In this document: piece after piece, positions 25,861 through 34,284 of the stretch
Layout of the letters: every line of letters begins with the position of its first letter
Numbering within the stretch: the first letter of the stretch is position 1
Origin: Loigolactobacillus jiayinensis
Lineage (GTDB): Bacteria > Bacillota > Bacilli > Lactobacillales > Lactobacillaceae
Length of the DNA: 36,234 nt
Reading direction: 5' to 3'
Assembly (NCBI RefSeq): GCF_003946445.1
Contig: NZ_RHOF01000041.1
Span: 1-36,234 of the forward strand
The notes under the pieces: generated by a model
What the model saw: only the letters and a program-made list of their open reading frames with translations
Databases searched by the model: none
Told to the model about the DNA's origin: nothing
Made by a program: the position numbers and the translations under genes

Positions 25861-26088
25861 TTAGTCGCTGACCATGCCATCAAGCAGTTGCCGCAGCTGC
25901 TCAATTTCATCGTTGGTCAGCGTCAATCCTTTACCCATTTTACTATGATCCGGTGACCAATCACGCAAATCAAACTTGGCAGGACGGTCATTCCAACTGA
26001 CTAAGTTTAACTCTCGGGTCCAGCCACTTTTGCTGGTGCTTAACACGCCAACAGTTTCTTCAATCGTAAATTGTAGTGGTGTCGCCAT
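25861..26088 (-). CDS. PC4/YdbC-family single-stranded nucleic-acid binding protein
   Basis: The 75-residue protein resembles bacterial homologues of the eukaryotic transcription coactivator PC4 (YdbC of Lactococcus), small proteins that bind single-stranded DNA or RNA. The supporting pattern is an N-terminal beta-sheet region with SGWTRELNLVSWN, then FDLRDWSPDHSKMGKGLTLT and a C-terminal helix EIEQLRQLLDGM. The RDW...MGKG(I/L)TLT signature is the family hallmark. ATG start behind GGGAGG. It has its own extended -10 promoter, is divergent from the SOS-box gene and lies between recN and gmk. The biological role in bacteria is poorly known. Confidence 0.83.
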   Translation of the reverse strand: MATPLQFTIEETVGVLSTSKSGWTRELNLVSWNDRPAKFDLRDWSPDHSKMGKGLTLTNDEIEQLRQLLDGMVSD

Positions 26089-26200
26089 TTACTTACCTCC
26101 CAAATTATTTTCAAGCAATTAGCGCAGACAAAGTTGCAACTAAGTGCTAGCATGTAATATTGCAACAATCGTTCAACTACCACAGCGGTTTTATCTATCT

Positions 26201-26209
26201 ATTCTAGCA
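26201..26209 (-). promoter_or_regulatory. predicted extended -10 promoter of the PC4-like gene
   Basis: TGCTAGAAT on the minus strand (hexamer at 26201-26206), about 110 bp upstream of the start codon. The -35 is weak. It fires away from the SOS-type promoter at 26258. Confidence 0.45.
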
Positions 26210-26225
26210 TACCTATGCGCTTAGC

Positions 26226-26240
26226 TCGATAAATTATCGA
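26226..26240. promoter_or_regulatory. 15-bp palindrome between two divergent promoters
   Basis: TCGATAAATTATCGA has perfect 7-base arms around one central base. It lies between the minus-strand -10 at 26201 and the plus-strand -35 at 26258, where one regulator could touch both. No known consensus recognised. Confidence 0.35.
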
Positions 26241-26257
26241 CTAAAGTAAAAAAAGTA

Positions 26258-26286
26258 TTGCAATTGAGAACGGTTGTTCGTATAAT
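26258..26286 (+). promoter_or_regulatory. predicted promoter of the SOS-box gene
   Basis: TTGCAA (26258-26263), a 17-bp spacer and a perfect TATAAT (26281-26286). The spacer contains the LexA-type box, so repressor binding would block RNA polymerase directly. Confidence 0.8.
26268..26279. promoter_or_regulatory. LexA (DinR) SOS box
   Basis: GAACGGTTGTTC matches the core of the Gram-positive SOS box, GAAC-N4-GTTC, in all eight fixed positions. It lies between the -35 and -10 of a good promoter. Seen directly; that LexA binds is inferred. Confidence 0.8.
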
Positions 26287-26320
26287 GAAATTACAAACAA
26301 ACGTTCGGAGGCAAAACAAA

Positions 26321-26668
26321 ATGGCATTTAATCAAGCAACAATTAAACAATTTGGCACCCATTTACAATCATCTTATCAAAAAATAGTTGATTTTGAAGT
26401 GCCCACTGCAACTAACCTATCGACAACCGCCTTACCGCAAATGCCACAATTTCAAATCACCCAATTTCTCGAACAAGCCCTCACTAAACAATTAAGTGTC
26501 ACCGTCCAATTTAACGATTTTGATCATGGTGGCCAAACTACTATCAACGGCCGCTTTGAACAACGCCACAGCGGTACCCTAATTTTCCGCGCAACCAATC
26601 AAAAATTAATCCATTTAGTCACCGCCAATGCGATTCGCTATATCGCACTGACATCTGCCATTGCCTGA
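26321..26668 (+). CDS. small SOS-regulated protein, possibly YolD-like
   Basis: The 115-residue protein starts MAFNQATIKQFGTHLQSS at an ATG with CGGAGG nine bases upstream; upstream in-frame codons lie within the promoter and are excluded. Its middle (ITQFLEQALTKQLSVTVQFND, then GGQTTINGRFEQ, then IHLVTANAIRYIAL) resembles the layout of YolD-like proteins, small partners of Y-family DNA polymerases often found in SOS cassettes. That match is by pattern only. The SOS box in its promoter strongly suggests induction by DNA damage. It is convergent with recN and shares its terminator. No umuC-type polymerase gene lies in the window. Confidence 0.72.
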   Translation: MAFNQATIKQFGTHLQSSYQKIVDFEVPTATNLSTTALPQMPQFQITQFLEQALTKQLSVTVQFNDFDHGGQTTINGRFEQRHSGTLIFRATNQKLIHLVTANAIRYIALTSAIA

Positions 26669-26669
26669 T

Positions 26670-26716
26670 AAAAAAGTGACGGCGGCAACCTTGAGTGATT
26701 GTCGTCGTCATTTTTT
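26670..26716. terminator. bidirectional terminator between the SOS-box gene and recN
   Basis: A-run plus GTGACGGCGGCAA (from 26670) pairs with TTGTCGTCGTCA plus T-run (to 26716), with G-U pairs. T-runs follow the stem on both strands, ending both convergent genes. Confidence 0.87.
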
Positions 26717-28432
26717 CTACGCTTTTGTAATCGCTTCACGTAAACGCTTTTTCTCAACTACTGCCAATTGCAATAACTCTTCAGCATGTTCCCGCGTTAA
26801 CTTGGTGACCGTCGTGCCCGATAGCATCCGCGCTAACTCATCGATCCGTTGTGCCGGTTCCAAACGCGTTAAGGTCGTCTTAGTACGTTGACCAATGATC
26901 TGTTTACGGATAAAGAAATGCTGGTCACTCATTGCTGCTACTTGCGGTAAATGAGTGATACACAGTACTTGTGAGAAACGGGCAATTGCTGAGATCTTAT
27001 CGGCAATTGCCTGGGCCACTCGACCGCTGACCCCAGTATCGACTTCATCAAATATAATACTAGTAATGCCTTGACTACGGGTGAAAATCGTTTTTAACGC
27101 CAACATCATCCGTGATAATTCACCGCCAGAAGCAATTTTTGCCAGTGGCCCTGCAGCCTCGCCTGGATTAGTTTGAATATAAAACTCAACATCATCTAAA
27201 CCAGTCGGGTAAAAATGTACCGTTGACGACGCTTTAAAATGCACAGAAAAAACGGTTTTTTCCATATATAGTGCTGCTAATTGCTCATGAATTGCTTGAC
27301 TCAGTTTTTTGGCGCCTTGTTGCCGAGTCTTGGACAATTGGTGACCAAGCTGTAGTAATTGCTCTCTGGCTGTTTTAACTTGTTCAGCCAGCTGATCTTC
27401 ATTATCTTCAGTGGCCGTCATTTGCCCCAATTCAGCCTTGATTTTAGCGTAATAAGCAAGAATTTGACTGATGCTGTCACCATATTTACGTTTAAGCTGC
27501 TGGATCACTTCTAAGCGCTTTTCAATTTCATCTAAGCGACCTTCATCCCACTCCATTAAATCAGTTTGGCGCAACAACTCTGAAGCAGCATCTTGTAAGG
27601 TATAATACGCTGTCTGCACACTATCAGCAACGTCTTGATAGGTACTATCCAACGTTGCGATCTGCTGCAGTTCATTCATTGCCGACCCAATGTTATCCAT
27701 GGTGCCAGCTTCATCGCCTGAGATTGCCGCATAACTATTTTGCAAGGCGGTCGTGATGCGTTGAAAATTACTTAAGCGCGCCCGCTCAGTCTCCAACGCA
27801 CTTTCTTCATCTGGCTTTAATTGTGCACTATCAATTTCATCAACTTGAAAACGTAACATATCCAAGCGTTGGGCCCATTCCTTAGCATGAGCCATCCGTT
27901 CCTGATAAGCCTTATTTAAACGGGTAAATTCGGTGTAGGCTGCCACATATTTCTGCCGCTGCGGCGTAACTTTAACTTTATAAAACTCATCTAACAAGGC
28001 TAAATGCTTTTCTGGGTGCATTAATTCTTGATGTTCATTTTGGCCATGAATGTCAACAATCGTTTCACCGATTTCCTTTAGTGTTGTCGTATTGACCAAC
28101 TGGCCATTGATGCGACAGACGTTACGACCAGTGCGATATAGATCTCGTTGCAATAAAATATCAGCATCAGCATGTTCAATGCCATAATGGTCTAACACAG
28201 CAAAAGTCGCTGAATCTTCTGGTAAATGAAATAAGCCTTGCAAGCGCATTTTACTAGCGCCTTTGCGAATAAATTCTTGTGAGCCACGACCACCAGCTAA
28301 TACCCCCACTGCATCAATAATGATTGACTTGCCGGCCCCTGTTTCCCCAGTTAAAACCGTCATACCTGATTGAAAAGCAATATTCAATTTTTCAATGATC
28401 GCAAAATCGCGAATATCCAATTCTTGTAGCAC
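26717..28432 (-). CDS. recN: DNA repair protein RecN
   Basis: SMC-like ATPase recruited early to double-strand breaks to hold and bridge DNA ends. The 571-residue protein has Walker A GETGAGKS at 29-36, a coiled-coil middle (about 150-360), signature ASGGELSRMMLALK and Walker B IIFDEVDTGVSG, ending with the ITHLPQVAAMSDQHF switch. The start is GTG at 28430-28432 behind a G-rich site. It follows argR by 50 bp, the standard order. I see no GAAC-N4-GTTC box in front of it, so any SOS control is not evident here. Confidence 0.96.
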   Translation of the reverse strand: MLQELDIRDFAIIEKLNIAFQSGMTVLTGETGAGKSIIIDAVGVLAGGRGSQEFIRKGASKMRLQGLFHLPEDSATFAVLDHYGIEHADADILLQRDLYRTGRNVCRINGQLVNTTTLKEIGETIVDIHGQNEHQELMHPEKHLALLDEFYKVKVTPQRQKYVAAYTEFTRLNKAYQERMAHAKEWAQRLDMLRFQVDEIDSAQLKPDEESALETERARLSNFQRITTALQNSYAAISGDEAGTMDNIGSAMNELQQIATLDSTYQDVADSVQTAYYTLQDAASELLRQTDLMEWDEGRLDEIEKRLEVIQQLKRKYGDSISQILAYYAKIKAELGQMTATEDNEDQLAEQVKTAREQLLQLGHQLSKTRQQGAKKLSQAIHEQLAALYMEKTVFSVHFKASSTVHFYPTGLDDVEFYIQTNPGEAAGPLAKIASGGELSRMMLALKTIFTRSQGITSIIFDEVDTGVSGRVAQAIADKISAIARFSQVLCITHLPQVAAMSDQHFFIRKQIIGQRTKTTLTRLEPAQRIDELARMLSGTTVTKLTREHAEELLQLAVVEKKRLREAITKA

Positions 28433-28482
28433 AAAAATCCCCCTTGCGTTATTGCAACAACACCGTAAAACAAAGAACCTGC

Positions 28483-28938
28483 TTAACGCTCAAGCAAGTT
28501 CGTTAATAACTGATATAGGTCCTGCGCTGCCGTCGGTGTTTTAGCAATGATCAAAACCGTATCATCACCACCAATTGTCCCAAAGACATCCGGAAAGGCC
28601 ATTTGATCAATTAGACTGGCGATTGCCGTTCCATTGCCTGGCAACGCTTTTAAGACGATAAAATAATCCTGTATCGCCATCGAAACATAGGCATCATATA
28701 AAATACGCTTTAATTTTTTCTCAGTATCGACCGTTTGTTGAACGGGTAAACTGTAGCGGTAACCGCCACTTGGTGACGGCACCTTAATTAATTGCATATC
28801 TTTGATATCTCGCGAAATCGTTGCTTGTGTGACGTTAACGTCCGCACCTTCAAGTAACGCAACGAAATCTTCTTGTTTTTGGATATCATGTTCACTTAAC
28901 AATTGCTTGATCAAGCGTTGTCGCTCAGATTTTCGCAT
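28483..28938 (-). CDS. argR: arginine repressor ArgR/AhrC
   Basis: Arginine-responsive regulator of arginine synthesis and catabolism. The 151-residue protein has an N-terminal winged helix-turn-helix (MRKSERQRLIKQLL to VTQATISRDIKDMQLIKV) and a C-terminal hexamerisation and arginine-binding domain with LPGNGTAIASLID and GTIGGDDTVLIIAKT, including the paired aspartates that hold arginine. ATG start. In the tlyA-argR-recN order it is the conserved recN-linked paralogue. No clear ARG box was found in its own upstream region. Confidence 0.95.
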   Translation of the reverse strand: MRKSERQRLIKQLLSEHDIQKQEDFVALLEGADVNVTQATISRDIKDMQLIKVPSPSGGYRYSLPVQQTVDTEKKLKRILYDAYVSMAIQDYFIVLKALPGNGTAIASLIDQMAFPDVFGTIGGDDTVLIIAKTPTAAQDLYQLLTNLLER

Positions 28939-29053
28939 ACCGTCACCTTGCTTTCACATTCTAACTTCATAATAGCGTATTCGTCACTAAAATTAAAGCG
29001 TTATCTGTTAGAATATGCACAAACTTTGAAAGAATATACGCTGATTCACAAAA

Positions 29054-29881
29054 CTAGGCCTTGGCAGCATTCAAGGATTGATACGCCGCTTGTAGCGTTG
29101 CTGGAATCGACACATTCGGCGCCATTTGACCAGCAGCGTCTAAATTCAAGCGCAAGTGGGTGATAAATTCAATATTACCCTCGCCACCTTTGATCGGTGA
29201 GAAATCAAGGTTTAACACGTCATAGTGATTGGCTACAGCAAAGTCCAAAATAGTCTGTAGTACGGCTTCATGAACTTTGGGATCACGTACAATGCCGCCT
29301 TTACCAACGTTTTTAGGTCCAGCTTCAAACTGCGGCTTGATCAACGCCACCACATCGCCGCCCGGTTGCAAAATGGTTGCCAAATTAGGTAAGATCAAGC
29401 GCAATGAGATAAACGACACATCGATCGAGGCAAAACTCGGCTGGCCTGCAGTAAAATCGGCTAGCTTGCTGTAACGGAAGTTGGTTTGTTCCATCACAGT
29501 GACGCGGGGATCCTCACGTAATTTCCACACTAATTGATTGGTGCCTACATCCAGCGCGTAACTCCGTTTAGCCCCATTTTGTAGCATTACATCCGTAAAA
29601 CCACCGGTTGATGAGCCAATATCTAACACCGTTTTATCAGTAACGTCTAATTTAAAGACGTCCAGCGCTTTAGCTAGTTTTAAGCCACCACGGCTGACGT
29701 AAGGCATGTGTTTACCCTTTAAATGCAAAATCGTATCATTCGGGATCTTACTACCTGGCTTATCGTAACGTTGATTATTGGCGTCATAAACCTCACCGGC
29801 CATTACCGCACGCTTGGCTTGTTCCCGTGAGTCAAAATAGCCTTGTTGCTGGAGCAAGACGTCGATCCGTTCTTTTTTCAA
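29054..29881 (-). CDS. tlyA: TlyA-family rRNA 2'-O-methyltransferase (YqxC)
   Basis: Family of S4-domain/FtsJ-fold methyltransferases; mycobacterial TlyA methylates 16S and 23S rRNA, and older annotations call it haemolysin. The 275-residue protein has an N-terminal S4 RNA-binding domain (ERIDVLLQQQGYFDSREQAK) and a Rossmann domain with the SAM motif VLDIGSSTGGFTDVML, SIDVSFISLRLILP and ALIKPQFEAG. The start is TTG at 29879-29881 with GGAGG about ten bases away. The ispA-tlyA order matches Bacillus, except that dxs between them is missing, as expected for an organism using the mevalonate route. Confidence 0.94.
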   Translation of the reverse strand: MKKERIDVLLQQQGYFDSREQAKRAVMAGEVYDANNQRYDKPGSKIPNDTILHLKGKHMPYVSRGGLKLAKALDVFKLDVTDKTVLDIGSSTGGFTDVMLQNGAKRSYALDVGTNQLVWKLREDPRVTVMEQTNFRYSKLADFTAGQPSFASIDVSFISLRLILPNLATILQPGGDVVALIKPQFEAGPKNVGKGGIVRDPKVHEAVLQTILDFAVANHYDVLNLDFSPIKGGEGNIEFITHLRLNLDAAGQMAPNVSIPATLQAAYQSLNAAKA

Positions 29882-29897
29882 CAGTTTTCATCCTCCA

Positions 29898-30776
29898 CTA
29901 ATTGGCTAATTCCGTTAAAAACTCAGCCAGTAAACTAATATCGGTCGACGCTACTAACGGATCTAAAGCGTGCCGTGCTGAATCCAATTCAGCTGTCAAC
30001 GCACTACGCGCACCGTCTAAACCAAGTAAGCTAGGATAGGTATTCTTGTTAGCCGCTTGATCCTGATGGACTGGCTTACCTAGTTGTGCCGCCGTGCTTG
30101 TAACATCTAAAATATCGTCTTTGATCTGAAAAGCCAAGCCTAAATGATCGGCAAAGTCGCTTAAGGCGGTCGTCCGTTTTTCATCGATGCCGCTGATTAC
30201 AGCACCCATTAACAAACTGGCCTTCAATAATGCACCAGTTTTACGCTGGTGCAACGCTTTGAGCTCATCAAGCGTTAAGGTTCGCTGTTCGCCTTGCATA
30301 TCAGCAACTTGACCAGCCACCATGTTTAAGGGGCCAGCACCAAAAGCAAGTTCGTGGACTAGCTTAATTTTGATCGTATCATTGAACCGACAGTCACTTA
30401 GCCACTGAAAAGCCAACGGTTGCAGCCCGTCGCCAGCTAAAATAGCCATAGCTTCACCAAATTTTTTATGGTTGGTGGCGTGGCCGCGGCGCAGGTCATC
30501 ATTATCCATCGCCGGCAGATCATCATGGATCAGCGAATAGGTGTGAATTAATTCAATCGCCGCAGCGGCCGGTAAACTTTGGGGAATTAAATCAGCTTGG
30601 AAAGTTTGGACAACGGCTAATAACAACAGTGGCCGAATCCGCTTGCCCCCCGCCATTACCGAATAAGTCATGGCTGCTTGTAAATCAGCCGCTGGCACAT
30701 CTTGCCTAAGTTTCAGCGCCAATAAACTATCTAAGGCCGGCACCAATTCGGCGCGCATAGCAGCTAATTTAATCAT
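29898..30776 (-). CDS. ispA: farnesyl diphosphate synthase (polyprenyl synthetase)
   Basis: Condenses isopentenyl diphosphate with allylic diphosphates to give farnesyl diphosphate, precursor of undecaprenyl carrier lipid. The 292-residue protein has [11 protein letters not shown], the first Asp-rich motif DDLPAMD (85-91, bacterial type with a four-residue insert) and the second DDILD. I use the ATG at 30774-30776, which overlaps the end of xseB by 8 bp; a longer frame would read through xseB. The xseA-xseB-ispA order is classic for Firmicutes. Confidence 0.95.
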   Translation of the reverse strand: MIKLAAMRAELVPALDSLLALKLRQDVPAADLQAAMTYSVMAGGKRIRPLLLLAVVQTFQADLIPQSLPAAAAIELIHTYSLIHDDLPAMDNDDLRRGHATNHKKFGEAMAILAGDGLQPLAFQWLSDCRFNDTIKIKLVHELAFGAGPLNMVAGQVADMQGEQRTLTLDELKALHQRKTGALLKASLLMGAVISGIDEKRTTALSDFADHLGLAFQIKDDILDVTSTAAQLGKPVHQDQAANKNTYPSLLGLDGARSALTAELDSARHALDPLVASTDISLLAEFLTELAN

Positions 30777-31008
30777 TGACGTCAGTTCCTTCAGCTTCAA
30801 ATGGCACCTCAGTACCATCTTCAGTCATCATTTTCGTTAAAGTTTTCTCCGCATTAGTTAACGTATCTTGTAACGTTTTGCTTAAAGTAACACCTTTTTG
30901 AAATTCAGTTAACGCCTGTTCCAGCGGAATATCGCCTTGCTCTAAATTAGTCACAATTGCATTCAATGCTTCCAAATTTTTTTCAAATGTGGGTTGTGCT
31001 TCTGCCAT
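30769..31008 (-). CDS. xseB: exodeoxyribonuclease VII small subunit
   Basis: Small helical subunit that wraps several copies around XseA to form the single-strand-specific exonuclease VII. The 79-residue protein has the family core [33 protein letters not shown] and a heptad-rich second helix. ATG start with a normal ribosome binding site. It lies 17 bp after xseA and overlaps ispA by 8 bp, so the three are translationally linked. Confidence 0.96.
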   Translation of the reverse strand: MAEAQPTFEKNLEALNAIVTNLEQGDIPLEQALTEFQKGVTLSKTLQDTLTNAEKTLTKMMTEDGTEVPFEAEGTDVND

Positions 31009-31025
31009 TAAAACGGCCTCCGTTC

Positions 31026-32381
31026 TTATTTATCTTGTTTTTGCGGTGTAACCGCAATGACTTTAGTGGTGATCACCGCATCGGTGACGTGCAAAGCAAC
31101 TTCAGCAGCTGGCTTAAAATCAGTTGCTTGTTTTAATACATTATCGTGTTCATCGGTTACATAACTGTACCCACGACCCATGATTTTCAGCGGGCTGAGA
31201 TAATCCAATGACTGAATTTGCTGTTGCACCAGTTGTTGGCGTTGATTTAAATAGCGCTGCATGGCAGTCGTCAATTGCTGCTGCAAGCGCGCCACATCCC
31301 GTTGGCCTTGTTGCACCCGCGGTTGTAGTTGATGCTGTTGCAAATGACTTTCGGCCAACATAACTTGTTGTTGCTTATTTTGCACAACTTGTTTAAAGCT
31401 GATCTGTAACCGCCGCTTTAGTTGATCAACATTTTGTAAATAGCCATCATACAAGCGTTGCGGCTGCCGAAAAACATAGGATTGATGCAAGCGTTCAACT
31501 TGTTTCTTAGCTAAATTAATTCGATTCTGCATTGCCTGCAATAAGCGGACTTGTTGCTGCTGCAACTTAACCACTTCATCGCTTAACACTGGCACTGCCA
31601 GTTCCGCGGCTGCTGTCGGGGTCGCAGCCCGAACATCAGCCACTAAATCGGCAATCGTTGTATCCGTTTCATGTCCAACCGAAGAAATCACTGGCACTTG
31701 ACTGGCAAAAATCGCCCGCGCCACGTTCTCTTCATTAAATGGCCACAAATCTTCAATGGAGCCACCACCACGACCAACAATCAAGGTATCAAAATTACTT
31801 AGCTGATTCACTTGTTCAATTTTGGCAACAATATCCGCCGCCGCTTCATTACCTTGCACTAAGGTTGGAAACAGCACCAACTGGGCGATTGGAAAGCGCC
31901 GCCGCGTGGTCGTAATAATATCGCGGATCACCGCGCCACTGGGGCTAGTCACCACGGCAATTCGTTTAGGAAAACGCACTAATGGCTGCTTTGGCGCATT
32001 AAATAAACCTTCTTGGGCTAACTTCTTTTTTAGCTGCTCATAGGCTTGGTAAAAAGCGCCAACACCATCTGGCTCCATTCGTTCAACGTAAATTTGGTAA
32101 TTACCGGTGGCCTCATATAGTGAAATACGACCAACCACTAACACTTTCATCCCTTCTTCAGGGGTGAATTTAACTTTGTTAAACGCCGAACGGAACATGA
32201 TAGCGTTGATTTTAGCGTGATCGTCTTTTAAACTAAAATACTGATGGGCATTGGGTCGTAAACGAAAATTAGAAATTTCACCCGTTAAATAAACCCGCTC
32301 CAAATAAGGATCGCGCTCAAATTTAGCCTTTAAATATTTGGTCAGCGTGGTGACCGTTAAATAATCCTTTTGTTCAGCCAT
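31026..32381 (-). CDS. xseA: exodeoxyribonuclease VII large subunit
   Basis: Catalytic subunit of exonuclease VII, which degrades single-stranded DNA in mismatch repair and damage processing. The 451-residue protein starts with an OB fold (about 1-105, [14 protein letters not shown]), followed by the catalytic domain with [32 protein letters not shown] and [21 protein letters not shown] long C-terminal coiled coil binding XseB is rich in glutamine (several QQQ runs), like the Smc arms here. ATG start overlapping folD by 8 bp. Confidence 0.96.
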   Translation of the reverse strand: MAEQKDYLTVTTLTKYLKAKFERDPYLERVYLTGEISNFRLRPNAHQYFSLKDDHAKINAIMFRSAFNKVKFTPEEGMKVLVVGRISLYEATGNYQIYVERMEPDGVGAFYQAYEQLKKKLAQEGLFNAPKQPLVRFPKRIAVVTSPSGAVIRDIITTTRRRFPIAQLVLFPTLVQGNEAAADIVAKIEQVNQLSNFDTLIVGRGGGSIEDLWPFNEENVARAIFASQVPVISSVGHETDTTIADLVADVRAATPTAAAELAVPVLSDEVVKLQQQQVRLLQAMQNRINLAKKQVERLHQSYVFRQPQRLYDGYLQNVDQLKRRLQISFKQVVQNKQQQVMLAESHLQQHQLQPRVQQGQRDVARLQQQLTTAMQRYLNQRQQLVQQQIQSLDYLSPLKIMGRGYSYVTDEHDNVLKQATDFKPAAEVALHVTDAVITTKVIAVTPQKQDK

Positions 32382-33225
32382 GCTTTGTCTGACTCCTTGC
32401 TAATTGAACCGTTTGGTAAAGTAACATCAAGCTAGTCATTGGCCCAACGCCGCCGGGAACTGGCGTCATCGCGCCTGCTTGTAATGCAGCACTTGCATAA
32501 TCAACATCGCCGACCAACTTGCCATCAGCCAGCCGGTTCATGCCAACGTCGATCACAACGGCGCCAGGTTTAATTGCCGTCGCATCAATAAAATTAGCGC
32601 GACCAACCGCCACAATTAAAATATCCGCTTGCCGCGTTAATTTGGCCAAGTTTTGCGTATAACTATGCGCAATGGTGATCGTTGCGTCACGATTCAATAA
32701 TAACGCCGCTAATGGCCGGCCAACTACAACACTACGGCCAACCACAAACACATTTTTATGTTGCACCGAAAGCTGATAATGATCCAACAACTTCAATATG
32801 CCGTAGGGCGTGTTGGGAATTGCTTGGGGATGGCCACCAAATAGATAACCTAAATTCAGTGGGTGCACACCATCAACATCCTTGCGTGGATCCAGTGCTA
32901 AGATAACCTGCTGGCTATCGATTTGCGCTGGTAATGGCATTTCCAACATAATCGCATGCACCTGTGGATCCTGATTTAACTGTTGCACCACTGCCACCAA
33001 TTCAGCCGTCGTAGTGGCTGCTGGCAAGGTGGTGGTCAACATCCGTAAGCCAAATTTAGCCGCCCGCTTTTGCTTACTGTGTAAATAAACTTGACTAGCC
33101 GGATCATCACCGACGAGCACCGCCGCTAACGTTGGCGTGACGCCAACCGCCTTTAATTCAGCGATTTGCGCCTGTAATTCTGGAATCAACGCCTGCGATG
33201 CTACTTTTCCATCTAAAATTTCCAC
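32374..33225 (-). CDS. folD: methylenetetrahydrofolate dehydrogenase / methenyltetrahydrofolate cyclohydrolase
   Basis: Bifunctional enzyme of one-carbon metabolism, giving 10-formyl-THF for purines and for Fmt. The 283-residue protein starts VEILDGKVAS (valine codon GTG as start) and has the catalytic tyrosine and lysine in SQVYLHSKQKRA, MPLPAQID, PNTPYGIL and the NADP site VGRSVVVGRPLAALLL. I choose GTG at 33223-33225 because it gives the usual family N-terminus; a 12-residue longer form from 33261 would translate through the terminator-like hairpin at 33245-33283. The ribosome binding site is weak. Confidence 0.92.
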   Translation of the reverse strand: MEILDGKVASQALIPELQAQIAELKAVGVTPTLAAVLVGDDPASQVYLHSKQKRAAKFGLRMLTTTLPAATTTAELVAVVQQLNQDPQVHAIMLEMPLPAQIDSQQVILALDPRKDVDGVHPLNLGYLFGGHPQAIPNTPYGILKLLDHYQLSVQHKNVFVVGRSVVVGRPLAALLLNRDATITIAHSYTQNLAKLTRQADILIVAVGRANFIDATAIKPGAVVIDVGMNRLADGKLVGDVDYASAALQAGAMTPVPGGVGPMTSLMLLYQTVQLARSQTKHG

Positions 33226-33244
33226 CCCAACACGCTCACTTTCT

Positions 33245-33283
33245 AAAAAAGCTGGACCCACAACCTAAGTCATGTTGCCCAGC
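33245..33283 (-). terminator. terminator-like hairpin directly upstream of folD (nusB terminator or folD attenuator)
   Basis: On the minus strand GCTGG and CAAC pair with GTTG and CCAGC (33251-33283), followed by six T (33245-33250). It lies 19 nt before the folD start, leaving no room for a promoter in between. It therefore either ends nusB with partial read-through or acts as a folD attenuator. Confidence 0.6.
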
Positions 33284-33411
33284 CTGCTTTTTTGAGAGCG
33301 CGGTTGCAAAAGCGCTCAGATTACTTTAGCCAAGCTTAACGATAAGCTGTTCGCCAATAACTGATCTACCTTTTCAACCACGCATATGCTGCCTTAGTTT
33401 CAACAACGTGC

Positions 33412-33837
33412 TTAGTCCGTCACCAAATTATTTTGGCGAACAATCGCTGACAAAACGCCATTAATAAATTTACGTGAGCGTTCATCACTGTATTTCTTGG
33501 CTAGCTCCAATGCTTCGTTAACCGCTACTTTAGCGGGAACATCCGCAACTTCTAACAATTCATATACGGCGACGCGCAAAATAATCAGGTCGGTTTTAGC
33601 TAAGCGATTCAGCGACCAGTTAGCACTTAAATGCTGACTGATTGCTTCATCTAATTGGGTCGTGTGCTCACGTACACCCCCCACCAGCGCCAATAGGTAG
33701 TCTGGCAGTTCAACTGGCTCTGCCCCTGGTGTCGTTGCTAAGGACTCCATTAACGCCTCAGTATCAACGTCTGGATTAGCATTGATTGCAAATAAAGTTT
33801 GAAAAGCAAACTCACGGATCTCATGTCGGTTAATCAA
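33412..33837 (-). CDS. nusB: transcription antitermination factor NusB
   Basis: RNA-binding factor that, with NusE (S10), supports antitermination of rRNA operons. The 141-residue all-helical protein begins MINRHEIREFAFQTLFAI and has the conserved LNRLAKTDLIILRVAVYELL and KVAVNEALELAKKYSDERSRKFINGVL segments. The start is TTG at 33835-33837, overlapping the yqhY stop by 4 bp. It is the last gene before the terminator-like hairpin and a 186-bp gap to folD. Confidence 0.96.
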   Translation of the reverse strand: MINRHEIREFAFQTLFAINANPDVDTEALMESLATTPGAEPVELPDYLLALVGGVREHTTQLDEAISQHLSANWSLNRLAKTDLIILRVAVYELLEVADVPAKVAVNEALELAKKYSDERSRKFINGVLSAIVRQNNLVTD

Positions 33838-34265
33838 TCGTCTTCACCATCTTCAGCAAATAAATTATTTGGATCCACTGCATTAACTAATTTTTCTGGA
33901 ATCACACCTACTACATGGATGTTGACCTCAGCTAAATCAAGATCAGTCATAAATAATAACTGTTCCTTGATCGTATCTTGCATTTTCAACGCCACTTGTG
34001 GTACCGAGACGCCATAATTTAAATAAGCGTAAATATCAGCTTGAATGCGGCCTTCAGTGACCGTTAATTTAACGCCTTTACCGCGATCTTCACGCCCAAG
34101 TAATTGACTGATACTTGAAGATAAAGTACCGCGCATTTTATAAACCCCGTCGACCTGACTTGCCGCAATACCTAAAATAATTTCAATTACTTCAGGTGCG
34201 ATTTCAATTTGGCCCAACGTGGGTTCTGTTTTACTATCTAAGACAATATTTGTATCTTCAGCCAT
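33834..34265 (-). CDS. yqhY: Asp23/Gls24-family protein YqhY
   Basis: Second Asp23-family protein of the window. The 143-residue protein has the family core (LGQIEIAPEVIEIILGIAASQVDGVY split over 33-60; TEGRIQADIYAYLNYGVSVP; VNIHVVGVIPEKL). In Bacillus YqhY influences acetyl-CoA carboxylase activity and is encoded after accBC; here accB and accC are absent and it sits directly between efp and nusB, as usual for lactobacilli. ATG start behind GGAGG. Confidence 0.92.
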   Translation of the reverse strand: MAEDTNIVLDSKTEPTLGQIEIAPEVIEIILGIAASQVDGVYKMRGTLSSSISQLLGREDRGKGVKLTVTEGRIQADIYAYLNYGVSVPQVALKMQDTIKEQLLFMTDLDLAEVNIHVVGVIPEKLVNAVDPNNLFAEDGEDD

Positions 34266-34284
34266 CCGCTTTACCTCCTACTGA

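Noticed and set aside
28433-28482. SOS box upstream of recN
   Set aside because: GAAC and GTTC are present but far more than four bases apart, and no other core match was seen.
28939-29053. ARG box upstream of argR
   Set aside because: GAAT and ATTC elements occur but at wrong spacing, so no convincing 18-bp operator is present.
13-33359. Shared 13-mer TTCGCCAATAACT at the left edge and near 33347
   Set aside because: A few 13-base matches are expected by chance in a window of this size, and the contexts differ.
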